DNA of 50,734 bases from Deltaproteobacteria bacterium (GCA_031279515.1 JAITII010000011.1:1-50734); one strand, 5' to 3'. Shown: positions 35,203-45,179, numbered from the stretch's first letter. Numbers and translations: made by a program. The notes: a model not told the origin generated them from the sequence alone.

Positions 35203-37221
35203 ATGGTTGTTCCACTTCCTAACCAGTTCCCTCATGACTTAAGGGAACTTAGAACAATTCTGGATGAAAATGGACCGCTGTCTAAGCAATGGACATCCTT
35301 TGAACCCCGCAGCTCTCAGCAGGAGATGTTCTTGGAGGCTGCCAGAGCATTCAAAAGCGGAGACATCTCCCTTATAGAGGCTGGAACAGGCACCGGCAAG
35401 ACCCTGGCTTACCTTCTCCCTGCCATCATATCTAAGAAGAAAACAATAGTTTCCACTGGGCTTAAAAACCTCCAAGAACAAATCTATGAGAAAGATTTAG
35501 CCTTCATCCGAGAAAACTTCAACGTTGACTTCAAGGCGACTATCTTAAAGGGTAGGGATAATTACCTATGTCTGAGGGCCTACCATATCCTTAAAAAACG
35601 TTTTGATGATGTAGTGGCACCCACTGAAGATCACTTTAGCTTCAAGGAACTGAGTCGCTGGATAGATCATACTGAATCAGGGGAATTGGATGAACTTTCC
35701 AGCTTCATCAAACTGGTAAATCCCTTTGACCGCCTCTTTTCCAAGTCTGATACCTGTATGGGCCAAACCTGCAAGTACAGCGCACAATGCTTCTTAAACC
35801 AGGCCCGCAAAAAAGCTAAGGATGCCTCAATAATCCTTGTGAACCATCATCTTTTTTTGGCAGATCTGGTGATAAGAAATAACCAGAGCCAGGTCTCCAT
35901 CTTGCCGGAATGGGATGCCGTAATATTCGACGAAGCACACCTTTTGGAAAACATTGCCACCCAATATTTCAGCTTCAATTTTTCCGCCAAGGATTTCCTG
36001 AATTTACTCTACGGCTTTACCCAGCTAATCGACAGGGCTAAATCCTCCATCCTCACCTCAGAGGATGCCAAGGAAAAATTAGAAAATATTGTTCCCATAA
36101 TTGAGGATGCCTCTGGATATGCCTCTATTCTTTTGAACAATTATCAAAACAAGAGCGAAGAACAACGCCTATGGCCCTTTAAAGATGAAAGCGAGTGGGA
36201 TGATAAATCCAAAAAATTCAAGCTCTTTTTAATGACTTTATCTTCCAAGGTGGAAGACCTCTCAAAAAGAACTGGACTTATCAATATCGAAAGTGAAGAC
36301 ATCAAACCAATAATTTACGAGCTTATTGACTGCAGCAAGTCTCTAGAATTCATTTACAGTAATAGCGATCCCTCATATGTATACCAGGTAAAAGGTACCA
36401 AGGAAGATGTGCAACTCGCGGCTATCCCTATAAATGTGGCACCCTACCTAAGTGACAAGCTCTTTAGTAAAAAAAAGACTATCATCTTGACCTCTGCCAC
36501 CATGAGCGTCAAAAACAAGATGGACTATTTCCAGGAAAAACTAGGCATCGAGGGTGCGTCACCCAATATCTTTCCCTCACCCTATGACTATCAGAATAGG
36601 ACCCTTCTGTATATCCCCACTCATCTACCCCCGCCTACCACTGAAAATAACGATAAATTCACATCTGCCATCATACCGGAACTCATCAAGCTATTGTCCA
36701 TAACTAAAGGAAGAGCCTTAGTGCTATTTACCTCTCATAGTCGTTTGGATAAGGTACACGCAGCCATAACTACATTTAGACATCCCTTTCGTATCTACAA
36801 GCAGGGCGAAGCTCCTCGCAGTGATTTATTAGATAAATTCAAAAAGGACATGGGCTCAGTTCTCATGGCCACCACCAGCTTTTGGCAGGGTGTGGATGTC
36901 CCTGGTCAGAGCCTATCGGCAGTAATAATAGATAAGATCCCTTTCCCTAGACCTGATACCCCCCTTTCAGAGGCAAAAAAAAGGCTCATAGAATCAGAGG
37001 GTGGTAACTTCTTTAATACCTTTTTTATGCCTGAAGCCATTATATTGCTTAAGCAAGGACTGGGAAGGCTTTTGCGCTGCAAGACGGACAAGGGACTTTT
37101 AGCTATCTTAGATAGCCGCCTGATAAATGCAAATTACGGTAAGACGATTGTGAAAAACCTGCCAAACAGCTCCCCAACAAATGACATCGAACGCGTTGCA
37201 GGATTTTTCCAAGATATCTAA
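35203..37221 (+). CDS. dinG: DinG/XPD-family ATP-dependent DNA helicase
   Basis: A 672-residue superfamily 2 helicase with an iron-sulfur domain. Walker A is EAGTGTGKT (59-67), followed by IVSTGLKNLQEQ (motif Ia). The Fe-S cysteines are spaced as in the family: the C of YLCLRAYH, then CMGQTC and AQCFLNQARKKA. DEAH box is VIFDEAHLLE. C-terminal motifs are IILTSATMSV, ALVLFTSHSRLD, TSFWQGVDVPG and KQGLGRLLRCKTDKG (motif VI). Such helicases unwind DNA with 5'-3' polarity and resolve R-loops and D-loops. No exonuclease domain is fused. A consensus-like promoter lies 86 bases upstream. Confidence 0.9.
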   Translation: MVVPLPNQFPHDLRELRTILDENGPLSKQWTSFEPRSSQQEMFLEAARAFKSGDISLIEAGTGTGKTLAYLLPAIISKKKTIVSTGLKNLQEQIYEKDLAFIRENFNVDFKATILKGRDNYLCLRAYHILKKRFDDVVAPTEDHFSFKELSRWIDHTESGELDELSSFIKLVNPFDRLFSKSDTCMGQTCKYSAQCFLNQARKKAKDASIILVNHHLFLADLVIRNNQSQVSILPEWDAVIFDEAHLLENIATQYFSFNFSAKDFLNLLYGFTQLIDRAKSSILTSEDAKEKLENIVPIIEDASGYASILLNNYQNKSEEQRLWPFKDESEWDDKSKKFKLFLMTLSSKVEDLSKRTGLINIESEDIKPIIYELIDCSKSLEFIYSNSDPSYVYQVKGTKEDVQLAAIPINVAPYLSDKLFSKKKTIILTSATMSVKNKMDYFQEKLGIEGASPNIFPSPYDYQNRTLLYIPTHLPPPTTENNDKFTSAIIPELIKLLSITKGRALVLFTSHSRLDKVHAAITTFRHPFRIYKQGEAPRSDLLDKFKKDMGSVLMATTSFWQGVDVPGQSLSAVIIDKIPFPRPDTPLSEAKKRLIESEGGNFFNTFFMPEAIILLKQGLGRLLRCKTDKGLLAILDSRLINANYGKTIVKNLPNSSPTNDIERVAGFFQDI

Positions 37222-37271
37222 AAAGATTTTCAAATTATCAATCTTTTCAGGGAGAATCTGGAAAGACTCGT

Positions 37272-38234
37272 TTAATTGAAGGCATCCGGCTTGGAAAAAT
37301 CTGGTAAGTAATTGAAGGCCGCCTCAGGTTCCTGGATAAAAGTATTTTCCAATTGAAGAGAAATGGCCTGCTCTACGTAATCGCTGTATTCCACTAGGCT
37401 AAGGGGTCTTCCCAGACCAGGCATATCCCTAAATAGAGGATTGTAGCCAATCTTCACCTTGTTGGTGGGATAGTACTGTGACATTAAGGTAAAAGCTACC
37501 TCCGTACCAAAGTTCTCCCTTATCCAGGGTAAAAGTTCCTTGGTGCGGGCCAGGTTGTCAGGGAGAACCAGATGGCGGATTAGTAAGCCTTTATAGGCTA
37601 TGTCCTTATCGTCCTTTTGGAAGTTTCCCACCTGCCTGTACATCTCTAAAATTGCCTTGCGATTTACCCAGGGGTAGTCTCCTACACCTAAAAGGCGCAT
37701 GGAGCGGCTGTCAGGATCCCCTTCTTCGGCGTCTTTAGCTGCTGCCAGTTTGGCGTCTGGAAGATAGATATCCACTAGTCCGTCCAAAAGCGACAGGCAT
37801 TCCAAGGAGTCATAACCGCCGGTATTATAAATTATAGGTAGCCCCAAATTTCTTTGCTTGGCTAAAAAGAGGGCCTTGGCTATGACTACGGCATAGGGCG
37901 TAGGAGAAACCAGGTTAATGTTTAGCGCCCCCCTGGACTTAAGCAGAAACATTAGGTCCACAAGCTTTTCCGCATCTATAACCTCCCCGGCGCGAGGGTC
38001 TTGGGAGATGGAGTAGTTCTGGCAAAATACACAAGACAGATTGCACTGGGAGAAAAAGATGGCGCCGGATCCATGGGGAAGTTGACCGGAAAGTGGCGGC
38101 TCTTCTCCGGTGTGGATCACTGCCTGGGAGTAGCGCAACTCATCTGTGATTCCGCAAAAGCCTGGTTTTCCCGCTTGGCGATCCACACGGCACCTATGCC
38201 CGCAGAGCACGCAGCCCTGGGAAAACCTTTTCAT
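37272..38234 (-). CDS. PflX-like radical SAM protein
   Basis: A 320-residue radical SAM protein related to pyruvate formate-lyase activating enzymes (the PflX/COG1313 group). CNLSCVFC (C64, C68, C71) is the SAM cluster motif, and an N-terminal cysteine group CVLCGHRC with C27 may bind a second cluster. IIYNTGGYDSLE and LVDIYLPDAKL follow the usual barrel. Its substrate is not known; PflX proteins are conserved in anaerobes. The ATG overlaps the lon stop (ATGA), so it is translated with lon. That pairing might reflect a role in protein quality or be accidental. Confidence 0.85.
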   Translation of the reverse strand: MKRFSQGCVLCGHRCRVDRQAGKPGFCGITDELRYSQAVIHTGEEPPLSGQLPHGSGAIFFSQCNLSCVFCQNYSISQDPRAGEVIDAEKLVDLMFLLKSRGALNINLVSPTPYAVVIAKALFLAKQRNLGLPIIYNTGGYDSLECLSLLDGLVDIYLPDAKLAAAKDAEEGDPDSRSMRLLGVGDYPWVNRKAILEMYRQVGNFQKDDKDIAYKGLLIRHLVLPDNLARTKELLPWIRENFGTEVAFTLMSQYYPTNKVKIGYNPLFRDMPGLGRPLSLVEYSDYVEQAISLQLENTFIQEPEAAFNYLPDFSKPDAFN

Positions 38235-40684
38235 GAGGGGACCCGCACTTGTCTTTGGGTCGGACGAGGTACCCTATAGGGTCTACGGACATGCGCTGCT
38301 TTTTTCGGCTGTTTAGATTCGCCCAACTTCACTGAAAGCTTAGGAAATACCAGGGCCAAAAGCTCGCCTATGCTCTCGACTGGTAAAAACTCTATTTTGC
38401 GCCTTAAATCCTGGGGGATCTCCACCAAATCTTTGATGTTCTGCTTGGGGATGATTATCTTATGGATACCAAAACGCAATGCTGCTAAGGCCTTTTCCTT
38501 AAGCCCCCCTATAACCATGATCTGGCCGCGGAGGGTAATTTCACCGGTCATGGCTATGTCCCTGGGTGCAGGAACATACAAAAGAGCCGAAATAATGGCT
38601 GTGAAAATAGCCAGGCCAGCTGAAGGACCTTCTTTGGGGATACTGCCAGCTGGAAAATGCACATGGATATCAGAGTTACTAAAGAAATCCTTGGCTAAAC
38701 CCAGATCCTGGGCATAGAAGCGTATCAGGTCCAGGACCGTCATAGCGCTCTCTTTCATAACCTCGCCCAGTTGGCCAGTTAAAGAAAGATTCCCGCTCCC
38801 GGGCATGACCCTCGCCTCCACGAACATAACCGAGCCTCCGGACTCGGTCCAAGCGAGTCCCGTAGCCACTCCCACCTGTCCCTCTATTAGCTTGGGGTCT
38901 GGGGTGTAAGAAGGAGGTCCCAGGAGCTTTAAGAGCTGCAAGTTAGTAACCTTCACTTGGCGCATCTTGCCATCAGGGGTTTCAGCCAGCTTACGAGCTG
39001 TCTTGCGGCAGATGGCGGCAAGTTTGCGCTCCAAGCCCCTCACCCCGCTCTCATCTGTATAAGAGCTAATGATGGCCTTGACAGCAGAATCGTATATAGC
39101 CAAATGTTCGGGCTTAAGCCCATGGTCCCTCAGTAACCTTGGCAAAAGATGATTGCGGGCTATGCAGAGTTTCTCCTCTAAGGAATAGCCAGGGAGCTCA
39201 ATTAGCTCCATGCGGTCTTCCAGGGCCGGGGGGATTGTGAACGTAGTATTAGCCGTAGTTATAAACATCACCTTGGAAAGATCAAAGGGAAGATTTAGGT
39301 AGTGATCAGAGAAATTGGAGTTCTGCTCCGGGTCTAAGACCTCCAGGAGGGCGGAAGCGGGATCACCCCGAAAATCTGAGCCTATCTTATCCACTTCATC
39401 CAACATGATGACCGGGTTATTGGAGCCCACGGTTTTTAAGGACTGGATTATCCTGCCAGGCAAGGCTCCTATATAGGTGCGCCTGTGGCCCCTTATCTCT
39501 GCCTCATCCTTCATGCCGCCCAAGGAAAAACGAGTAAACTTACGGCCCATAGCCTTGGCTATGGAGCGGCCCAGGCTGGTCTTACCCACCCCAGGGGGGC
39601 CTAAAAAGCAGATGATGGGGCTTTTTTGATTTTTATTGAGCTTCATCACCGCCAGGTGCTCTAGGATGCGGTCTTTAACCTTGACTAGATCATAATGATC
39701 ATTATCCAAGATTTTTTTAGCCTCTATTAAATCCAGGTGATCCCTGGTGGAGACCTGCCACGGTAATTCTATGAGCCAATCCAAGTAGCTACGGACAATG
39801 GTGGATTCTGCCGAATCCTGCTGCATCCACTCCAGCCGAGACAGCTGTTTTAGTGCCTCGGCCATGGCCTCCTTGGAGAGGCGGGCTTTTTTCAGCTTCT
39901 GGCGGTACTCTATAGTCTCCTGGTCCTTAACAGATTCGTCCCCCAGCTCCTTTTTGATGACGCGCATCTGTTCTCTTAAATAGTATTCCTTCTGACTCTT
40001 GTCCATCTCCACTCTGGCTTCTGCCTCAAGCTTAGCTTGCATTGTGGACACCTTTAATTCCACAGAGAGGATCTGGTTTACCAGGCGCAACCTTTCTAAA
40101 GGATCCGAGGCCTCAAGGACCTTCTGGGCATCTACCACCTTCACCTTTAGATTGCTCACCACCAGCTCCGCCAGCCTAGAAGGGCTTTCCACATTGTCCA
40201 ATAATCGCATTACATCGTCGGTCAAGATGTCGCGCAAGGCCAAGATTCTCTGGCTCTGCTCCTTCACTTGGCGAGTGAGGGCCTCAATCTCTACATCATT
40301 TTTAGGGTTATGTTTCTCCTCTAAAATGTCGGCCTTCACGCGAAAATAGGGATTGGTGGAGATATAAGACTTTACCTTTGCCCGCGCCAAACCCTGGACC
40401 AGTATCCTGGTCCTGGGATCAGAATACTTTGCCTGCCGCATAATATAAGCCACTGTTCCCACCTTATAGACATCGTCTGGACCAGGCAAGTCAATCTGGG
40501 GGTCTTTTTGGGAACAGATCATTATTTGCTGGGATTCGGCCACCGCAGCTTCCACTGCAGCCAAGGAACTGTCCCTGGACACATATAGGGGCAGGATCAT
40601 GTCGGTGAATAGGACCACGTCGCGCACCGCCAAAAGGGGCAACTCAGTGGCTAACTCTACGAAACCTGGAAGCTCTGACATCAT
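38231..40684 (-). CDS. lon: ATP-dependent protease La
   Basis: An 817-residue AAA+ serine protease that degrades misfolded and regulatory proteins. The N-terminal substrate domain (LPLLAVRDVVLFTDMILPLY) leads to a coiled coil. The ATPase has Walker A GPPGVGKTSLGRSIA near 361 and Walker B VIMLDEVDKIG. The protease domain has PKEGPSAGLAIFTA with the catalytic Ser near 681 and the Lys about 43 residues later. A 30-residue basic tail (KKAAHVRRPYRVPRPTQRQV) is longer than usual. The start ATGATG is preceded by AAAGGA. A PflX-like gene is coupled to its end. Confidence 0.96.
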   Translation of the reverse strand: MMSELPGFVELATELPLLAVRDVVLFTDMILPLYVSRDSSLAAVEAAVAESQQIMICSQKDPQIDLPGPDDVYKVGTVAYIMRQAKYSDPRTRILVQGLARAKVKSYISTNPYFRVKADILEEKHNPKNDVEIEALTRQVKEQSQRILALRDILTDDVMRLLDNVESPSRLAELVVSNLKVKVVDAQKVLEASDPLERLRLVNQILSVELKVSTMQAKLEAEARVEMDKSQKEYYLREQMRVIKKELGDESVKDQETIEYRQKLKKARLSKEAMAEALKQLSRLEWMQQDSAESTIVRSYLDWLIELPWQVSTRDHLDLIEAKKILDNDHYDLVKVKDRILEHLAVMKLNKNQKSPIICFLGPPGVGKTSLGRSIAKAMGRKFTRFSLGGMKDEAEIRGHRRTYIGALPGRIIQSLKTVGSNNPVIMLDEVDKIGSDFRGDPASALLEVLDPEQNSNFSDHYLNLPFDLSKVMFITTANTTFTIPPALEDRMELIELPGYSLEEKLCIARNHLLPRLLRDHGLKPEHLAIYDSAVKAIISSYTDESGVRGLERKLAAICRKTARKLAETPDGKMRQVKVTNLQLLKLLGPPSYTPDPKLIEGQVGVATGLAWTESGGSVMFVEARVMPGSGNLSLTGQLGEVMKESAMTVLDLIRFYAQDLGLAKDFFSNSDIHVHFPAGSIPKEGPSAGLAIFTAIISALLYVPAPRDIAMTGEITLRGQIMVIGGLKEKALAALRFGIHKIIIPKQNIKDLVEIPQDLRRKIEFLPVESIGELLALVFPKLSVKLGESKQPKKAAHVRRPYRVPRPTQRQVRVPS

Positions 40685-41476
40685 AAAATCCTTTTAAAAC
40701 CTTTAAAAGCTAGGCAACAATAAACCAGCCTGATAATAGCCAAAAAGCCTACAAAATTCAATTACTTAGAGACTTATTGGATTTACAAACCCATATTTGA
40801 GACCCTTTTGCTCCGCGACAGGGTTCAGCTGGGGTTTATTTCCTTTGAAAAAAGCTCTTTTCCAATACAAGCTTTTGCTCGCCATGAAAAAAATTACTTA
40901 ACTATAACTATTAATCTTTAAAATTAATTATCTTGATAGAAATATGATAAAATATCTTACTTTTTAACTTTAAAATTTATGATGTTTAAAATATAGTATG
41001 TTAATAAAAATATAATTAAATTTTACAGATATATAAAGATAATTTTATTTTTTAAAAAGTTTTTCCAATGTTAATATATATATTTATAAATTTTACTAAA
41101 TAATTATACTAAATATTATGATTTTTAACCTATCTTTCATCTCAAATGAAAAAATGAGGCCCTTCCACTGTTTTCTCTTGACCCCCGCTCGAAAAAACGG
41201 CAATATAGAGTTTGTTTTGCAGAAACCCACTGCTTTGATAGGTAAAAAGCATACTTTTTTCAAAGAAAATTCATTTTTCTGGAGAAAACAGGAAATCTTC
41301 CCAAAAGAAATCTTAGTATACAGTGTAAAATTGTTTATAAAATACGGTAATTTTTAAAATATCATAATAAATAATTATAATTTTTAATAAAATTAGGAGT
41401 TGTAAAATTTTCAAAAATCCCGCCTTATTTATGATTTCCTTATTTTATAAGGCTTCACAAGTTCTAGGTTTCCGAT
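40685..41476. other. AT-rich intergenic stretch between lon and hup
   Basis: Divergent gap of 1.1 kb in all (to 41827). It should hold the lon promoter. A 79-codon frame at 41118-41357 has no likeness to any protein I know and is judged chance. Confidence 0.45.
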
Positions 41477-41505
41477 TTGCGACTTCTTATCCAAAGTGGT
41501 ATATT
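41477..41505 (+). promoter_or_regulatory. Candidate promoter far upstream of the HU gene
   Basis: TTGCGA (41477-41482), a 17-base spacer and TATATT (41500-41505) with the extended -10 AGTGG before it. It lies 320 bases before the HU start, so the leader would be long, or a small RNA is made. Confidence 0.4.
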
Positions 41506-41767
41506 GCCTATGCTTAATGGCCTAATGCTTCTTTTATCCAGAACCATCAAGCTCTGAACTAATGTATCATCTAAATAACCTCTTTTTTTTCATAATTAGT
41601 CCAGCATTTTAATTGACCAACTGAGTTCTTTTTAGTAACTTAATTGCGCTTGGACCTTTCTGGCGCTTTTTTGAAAAGTGGCTATGGGGAGTTACACCTG
41701 GTCAAGCCCAGATTTCTAATGATAAATTGAGCCCTTGCTACAAAATATAGTGGCGGGCCTAAAAGTC

Positions 41768-41782
41768 ACCCCCCTTGGGGGT
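41768..41782 (+). promoter_or_regulatory. Hairpin in the HU gene leader
   Basis: ACCCCC (41768-41773) pairs with GGGGGT (41777-41782) around CTT, about 45 bases before the HU start codon; an AAGGAAGGA ribosome binding site follows. Role unknown. Confidence 0.4.
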
Positions 41783-41827
41783 ATCTAAAACTCAACAAAA
41801 TTTAAATTTCAAGGAAGGATTTTTTCT

Positions 41828-42142
41828 ATGACCAAAGCCGAACTGGTAGCCAAGATCGCAGAGGAGGCCCAGATTTCTCAGGCCCAGGCAAACAAAGCCC
41901 TCGGAAGCTTCATCAGCGCTGTCTGCCATGAAGTCAAAGATTCAGGTTCCATCTCTATCGCTGGACTTGGCTCCTTTTCCATCAGCAAGAGGGCGGCGCG
42001 CACCGGGATCAACCCCAGGACCAGGGAGCCTATCAAGATCCCCGCCTCCAACAGTGTAAAATTTAAGTGCGCCAAGGCCCTGAAAGAAGCCATCAATCCG
42101 CCTCATGGACATGGTGGCAGTGGTCACGGCCACAAAAAATAG
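41828..42142 (+). CDS. hup: HU family DNA-binding protein
   Basis: A 104-residue nucleoid protein that bends and compacts DNA. MTKAELVAKIAEEAQISQ, the beta-arm segment GLGSFSISKRAARTGINPRT with REPIKIPASNSVKFKCAK and the tail KALKEAIN are typical. HU is usually about 90 residues; here a 14-residue His/Gly-rich extension (PPHGHGGSGHGHKK) is added, which may bind metal. A strong AAGGAAGGA ribosome binding site precedes the ATG. The rpoZ gene follows after 94 bases. Confidence 0.93.
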   Translation: MTKAELVAKIAEEAQISQAQANKALGSFISAVCHEVKDSGSISIAGLGSFSISKRAARTGINPRTREPIKIPASNSVKFKCAKALKEAINPPHGHGGSGHGHKK

Positions 42143-42236
42143 GCGACTTAATACAAAATTCGCCTCTTAGCCCCTGCATTGTAGGGCCGAGCCTATCACT
42201 ATTTATAAACGCCGAAAAGGAGCTCCAAAAGAAAAA

Positions 42237-42512
42237 ATGGCTAGAGTTACTATCGATGACTGTCTGAAGCGTGTGGACAATAGGTTTTCACTAATCCACC
42301 TAGCAGCGGAGAGGGCACGGCAACTAAAACTAGGTGCAAAGCCCTTGGTGCCCAATGTTGATAATCACAAGGACATTGTGTTGGCCCTCCGCGAAATCGC
42401 AGCTGGAAAAATCGATTACGACAACATTAAAAATTTCGAGCCTACTTTAACCTACGAAGAGCAGGAAGAAAACTTCGGCGCAAATGAAGACCAAAGCCAC
42501 TCTATAGAGTAG
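42237..42512 (+). CDS. rpoZ: DNA-directed RNA polymerase subunit omega
   Basis: A 91-residue omega subunit that helps fold and hold beta-prime. MARVTIDDCLKRVDNRFSLI and HLAAERARQLKLGAKP, then KDIVLALREIAAGKI are family hallmarks. An AAGGAG lies about 14 bases upstream of the ATG. It is followed by two strong hairpins that end the HU-rpoZ transcript. SpoT or gmk, its usual neighbours, are not here. Confidence 0.95.
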   Translation: MARVTIDDCLKRVDNRFSLIHLAAERARQLKLGAKPLVPNVDNHKDIVLALREIAAGKIDYDNIKNFEPTLTYEEQEENFGANEDQSHSIE

Positions 42513-42528
42513 CCAAAAACAATTTATT

Positions 42529-42563
42529 CCCAAGTGTTAGGGCCTTTGGCCCTAACACTTGGG
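42529..42563 (+). terminator. Perfect 16-bp hairpin after rpoZ
   Basis: 42529-42544 (CCCAAGTGTTAGGGCC) pairs perfectly with 42548-42563 over a TTT loop. It starts 16 bases past the stop. Confidence 0.8.
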
Positions 42564-42573
42564 TTATTGTTAC

Positions 42574-42608
42574 CCCCGGGGACCCTCTTTCCCGGGGTTT
42601 TATTTTTT
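42574..42608 (+). terminator. Second terminator after rpoZ
   Basis: CCCCGGG (42574-42580) pairs with CCCGGGG (42591-42597), followed by TTTTATTTTTT. A strong intrinsic terminator in tandem with the previous hairpin. Confidence 0.85.
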
Positions 42609-43070
42609 GTTGGCATCTTTTTTTCTTTGGCCAAAGGCACGCTTATCAATAGAGAGGCTAATAAATACCATAGAATGTGATTTATTAGCCTGAATTCTCT
42701 GTATAGAGTAGTTTTTGGATGTCTTCCAGCTAACTGAGGCCTATGCGCCCTTTATCAAAGCTTTTTGCTCTCAAAGGCCTCCGCGAGCTTTAGGTCCCCC
42801 GGGCACTCTTTTGAAAATATCTCTAAGCCTTGGGCTATTTAAGGGCTTACAGATGTTTAACCCACAAAAGCTTAATTGCAAGCATTGGTGCCAATGGGGC
42901 CATTGCAGTGTCAATGGGCACCAAAATGGTCTAAATGAGGGATTTTCTTGACTAGTTCGCCGCTTTTTAGAAGGCTTAGACAAAAAATAACTTTTATGCC
43001 AAAAAGGGCAGAAAATTTCACCATAGGGAGTGGGGCAAGCATTTTCATATTCCCCGCTTTAGTGGTATAA
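42609..43070. other. Intergenic stretch with unexplained inverted repeats
   Basis: No convincing gene; a 78-codon frame at 42715-42951 looks random. Two structures stand out: the 12-bp perfect inverted repeat at 42655-42691, and a two-part stem at 42885-42924 (TTGGTGC/GCACCAA outside, CCATTG/CAATGG inside). Confidence 0.45.
42655..42691. repeat. 12-bp perfect inverted repeat
   Basis: AGGCTAATAAAT (42655-42666) is repeated inverted at 42680-42691 with 13 bases between. It could be a transcription factor site or a hairpin. Confidence 0.8.
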
Positions 43071-43081
43071 TGCTTATTTTA
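43071..43081 (+). promoter_or_regulatory. Extended -10 promoter element upstream of tatA
   Basis: AGTGGTATAAT with the -10 TATAAT at 43076-43081, 150 bases before tatA. No good -35 is seen at 16-18 bases, as is common with extended -10 promoters. The same 11-mer occurs before the dinG-like gene. Confidence 0.5.
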
Positions 43082-43234
43082 GGGGGGATTCCCCCAGGCT
43101 TTAAAAGCTTTTTACTTACCCCTCCAAAGAACCTATCCACTCCAATAGGCCTAATTTCTGGGGCTTAAGGCTCGCTATGCCTTAAGCCCCCCGAAAGCCA
43201 TAGCCCTCTGCCAAAGTAACTAAAAAGGTGCCAA

Positions 43235-43477
43235 ATGGGACGCTTTAGCGCTTGGGAAATCATAATAATCGTCGTCCTTATCCTCCTTATTTTCGGTGGA
43301 CGCAAGCTGCCGGAACTGGGTCGTGCCCTGGGAAAGGGACTTTCAAATTTCCGCAGCTCACTTTCTGAAGACAAGGCTTCAGAAAAGGACGAAAGTGCCC
43401 AAAAAGATGGGGATCAAAAGGACGAAAGAGCAAAAGTCCAGGAGGAAGGCTCCAAAGAAGAAAATAAAAAGGCCTGA
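43235..43477 (+). CDS. tatA: Sec-independent protein translocase TatA
   Basis: An 80-residue TatA/E-type protein that forms the pore for folded proteins. The membrane helix is AWEIIIIVVLILLIFG (6-21), then the signature FGGRKLPELGRALGKGL amphipathic helix, and a highly charged tail of Lys, Glu, Asp and Gln. AAGGTG precedes the ATG. No tatC or tatB is adjacent, so the Tat genes are scattered. Confidence 0.93.
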   Translation: MGRFSAWEIIIIVVLILLIFGGRKLPELGRALGKGLSNFRSSLSEDKASEKDESAQKDGDQKDERAKVQEEGSKEENKKA

Positions 43478-43625
43478 AGCAAAAAATATAACTTTACCTA
43501 CTCACTCCTCAATTCTCCCTCACTAGATAGTTCAAGGGCCTGCTTTTTTAATGCCTTATGCTCCCAGCTCTTCCATGAGTGTTTGGTGATAAGGCCAATT
43601 TCCGTTTTATGAGAGGATAATCATC

Positions 43626-45143
43626 ATGCCATCCTTAATGGTCCAGGGCTGTACCTCAGACGCAGGTAAAAGCACCATAGTAACCGGCATCTGCCGCTGG
43701 CTGGTGCGCAAAGGTTTTAAGGTAGCCCCTTTTAAGCCCCAGAACATGGCCCTAAATAGTGCGGTCACAATTGATAGTGGAGAAATAGGCCGGGCTCAAG
43801 CCGTACAAGCCCAGGCTTGCAGGATAAAGCCAGTAAACGACATGAACCCGGTGCTCTTAAAACCCAATTCCGACACCGGCTCCCAGGTAATCATCCAGGG
43901 AAGGGCCTTAACCGATATGGAGGCCAGGGCATATCATCGCTATAAGCCCATAGCCTTAAAGTCGGTAATGGAATCTTACAACCGCCTAGCCTCCCAGTAC
44001 GATTACATGATAATCGAGGGGGCAGGCTCTCCGGCTGAGATAAACCTCAGAGAAGGTGACATTGCCAACATGGGCTTTGCCGAGGAGATAGATGCCCCAG
44101 TCATCCTAGTAGCTGACATTGACCGAGGCGGAGTCTTTGCCCATCTGGCTGGAACCTGTATGGTTTTAAGGCAGAGTGAGCAGAACCGGATCAAGGGCTT
44201 TATTATCAACCGCTTCAGGGGAGATCCCACAATCTTAGATCCAGGCCTTGTCTGGCTGGAGCAGTATACGGGAAAACCAGTTTTAGGCGTCATCCCTTAC
44301 ATAGTGGGCTTTCATCTGGAGGCTGAAGACGCCATTGACCGGCGCCAGGAGAAAAAGAGCAGCGCTGCTTTAAAGATAGTCATCCCCGTGACCCCCCGCA
44401 TCAGTAACCACACAGACTTTGACCCCTTAAGGCTGCACCCCCAGGCTGAGGTGACCTTTGTGCGCCCTGGAGAGGACAGGCCCCCGGCAGATCTAATTAT
44501 TTTAGCTGGTTCCAAGAGCGTGCGCCCAGATCTGGAATTCTTAAAAAGGGAAGGCTGGGACAAGCACCTCCAGAAACACCTGCGTTACGGAGGCAAGGTC
44601 CTAGGGATCTGCGGCGGTTACCAGATGCTAGGTAAGTTCGTCCATGACCCGGATGGCTTGGAGTCTAAGCCTGGCTCCACCCCGGGCCTGGGACTTTTGG
44701 ACCTGGAGACCGTTTTGGAGCCGGAAAAACAGCTTCTAAACATAGAGGGAGAACTCACCTTGGGAAATGCCCCAGTGAGGGGTTACGAGATCCATGCTGG
44801 TGTCACCAATGGTCCGGATTTGGCGCGTCCCCTTATTCGCAAGACCAACGGAGAGACTGATGGAGCCATCAGCCTGGACAATAGCGTTGCCGGCTCCTAT
44901 CTCCACGGGATCTTCGAGAGCACTTTTGGCTGTACTAACCTCTTAAAATGGGCGGGCTTAGAAAATGTTGACCCCATGGACTACTGGAAGCTCAGAGAGG
45001 AAGATATTGATAATTTGGCCGACCAGATAGAAAACTGCCTGGATGCCAAGAAGCTTCTTTCCATCATCCAGAACGGTAATACCCTGGACGACAACAGTAA
45101 CTCACCCCTGGCCAAGCTCTCGGAACGGGCCATGGCACTTTAA
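43626..45143 (+). CDS. cobQ: Cobyric acid synthase (adenosylcobyrinic acid a,c-diamide amidase)
   Basis: Amidates four carboxylates of adenosylcobyrinic acid a,c-diamide with glutamine and ATP, giving cobyric acid in cobalamin synthesis. The N-terminal P-loop-like domain has [17 protein letters not shown] and [10 protein letters not shown]. The middle has [12 protein letters not shown] and [13 protein letters not shown]. The C-terminal glutaminase has the nucleophile Cys in [10 protein letters not shown] and His in SYLHGIFES. Length 505 is normal. It shows that the organism makes its own corrinoid, in line with the corrinoid activator at the left end. No other cob gene is nearby. Confidence 0.96.
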   Translation: MPSLMVQGCTSDAGKSTIVTGICRWLVRKGFKVAPFKPQNMALNSAVTIDSGEIGRAQAVQAQACRIKPVNDMNPVLLKPNSDTGSQVIIQGRALTDMEARAYHRYKPIALKSVMESYNRLASQYDYMIIEGAGSPAEINLREGDIANMGFAEEIDAPVILVADIDRGGVFAHLAGTCMVLRQSEQNRIKGFIINRFRGDPTILDPGLVWLEQYTGKPVLGVIPYIVGFHLEAEDAIDRRQEKKSSAALKIVIPVTPRISNHTDFDPLRLHPQAEVTFVRPGEDRPPADLIILAGSKSVRPDLEFLKREGWDKHLQKHLRYGGKVLGICGGYQMLGKFVHDPDGLESKPGSTPGLGLLDLETVLEPEKQLLNIEGELTLGNAPVRGYEIHAGVTNGPDLARPLIRKTNGETDGAISLDNSVAGSYLHGIFESTFGCTNLLKWAGLENVDPMDYWKLREEDIDNLADQIENCLDAKKLLSIIQNGNTLDDNSNSPLAKLSERAMAL

Positions 45144-45179
45144 GTATTTTAAATCCAAGAGCCAATAAGCAAATAAGCC

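Noticed and set aside
41118..41357. A 79-codon plus-strand frame
   Set aside because: Random-looking composition rich in Phe and Lys as expected from AT-rich DNA; no start signal.
42715..42951. Open frames on both strands between rpoZ and tatA
   Set aside because: They overlap each other and contain repeat-derived residues; neither looks like a protein.
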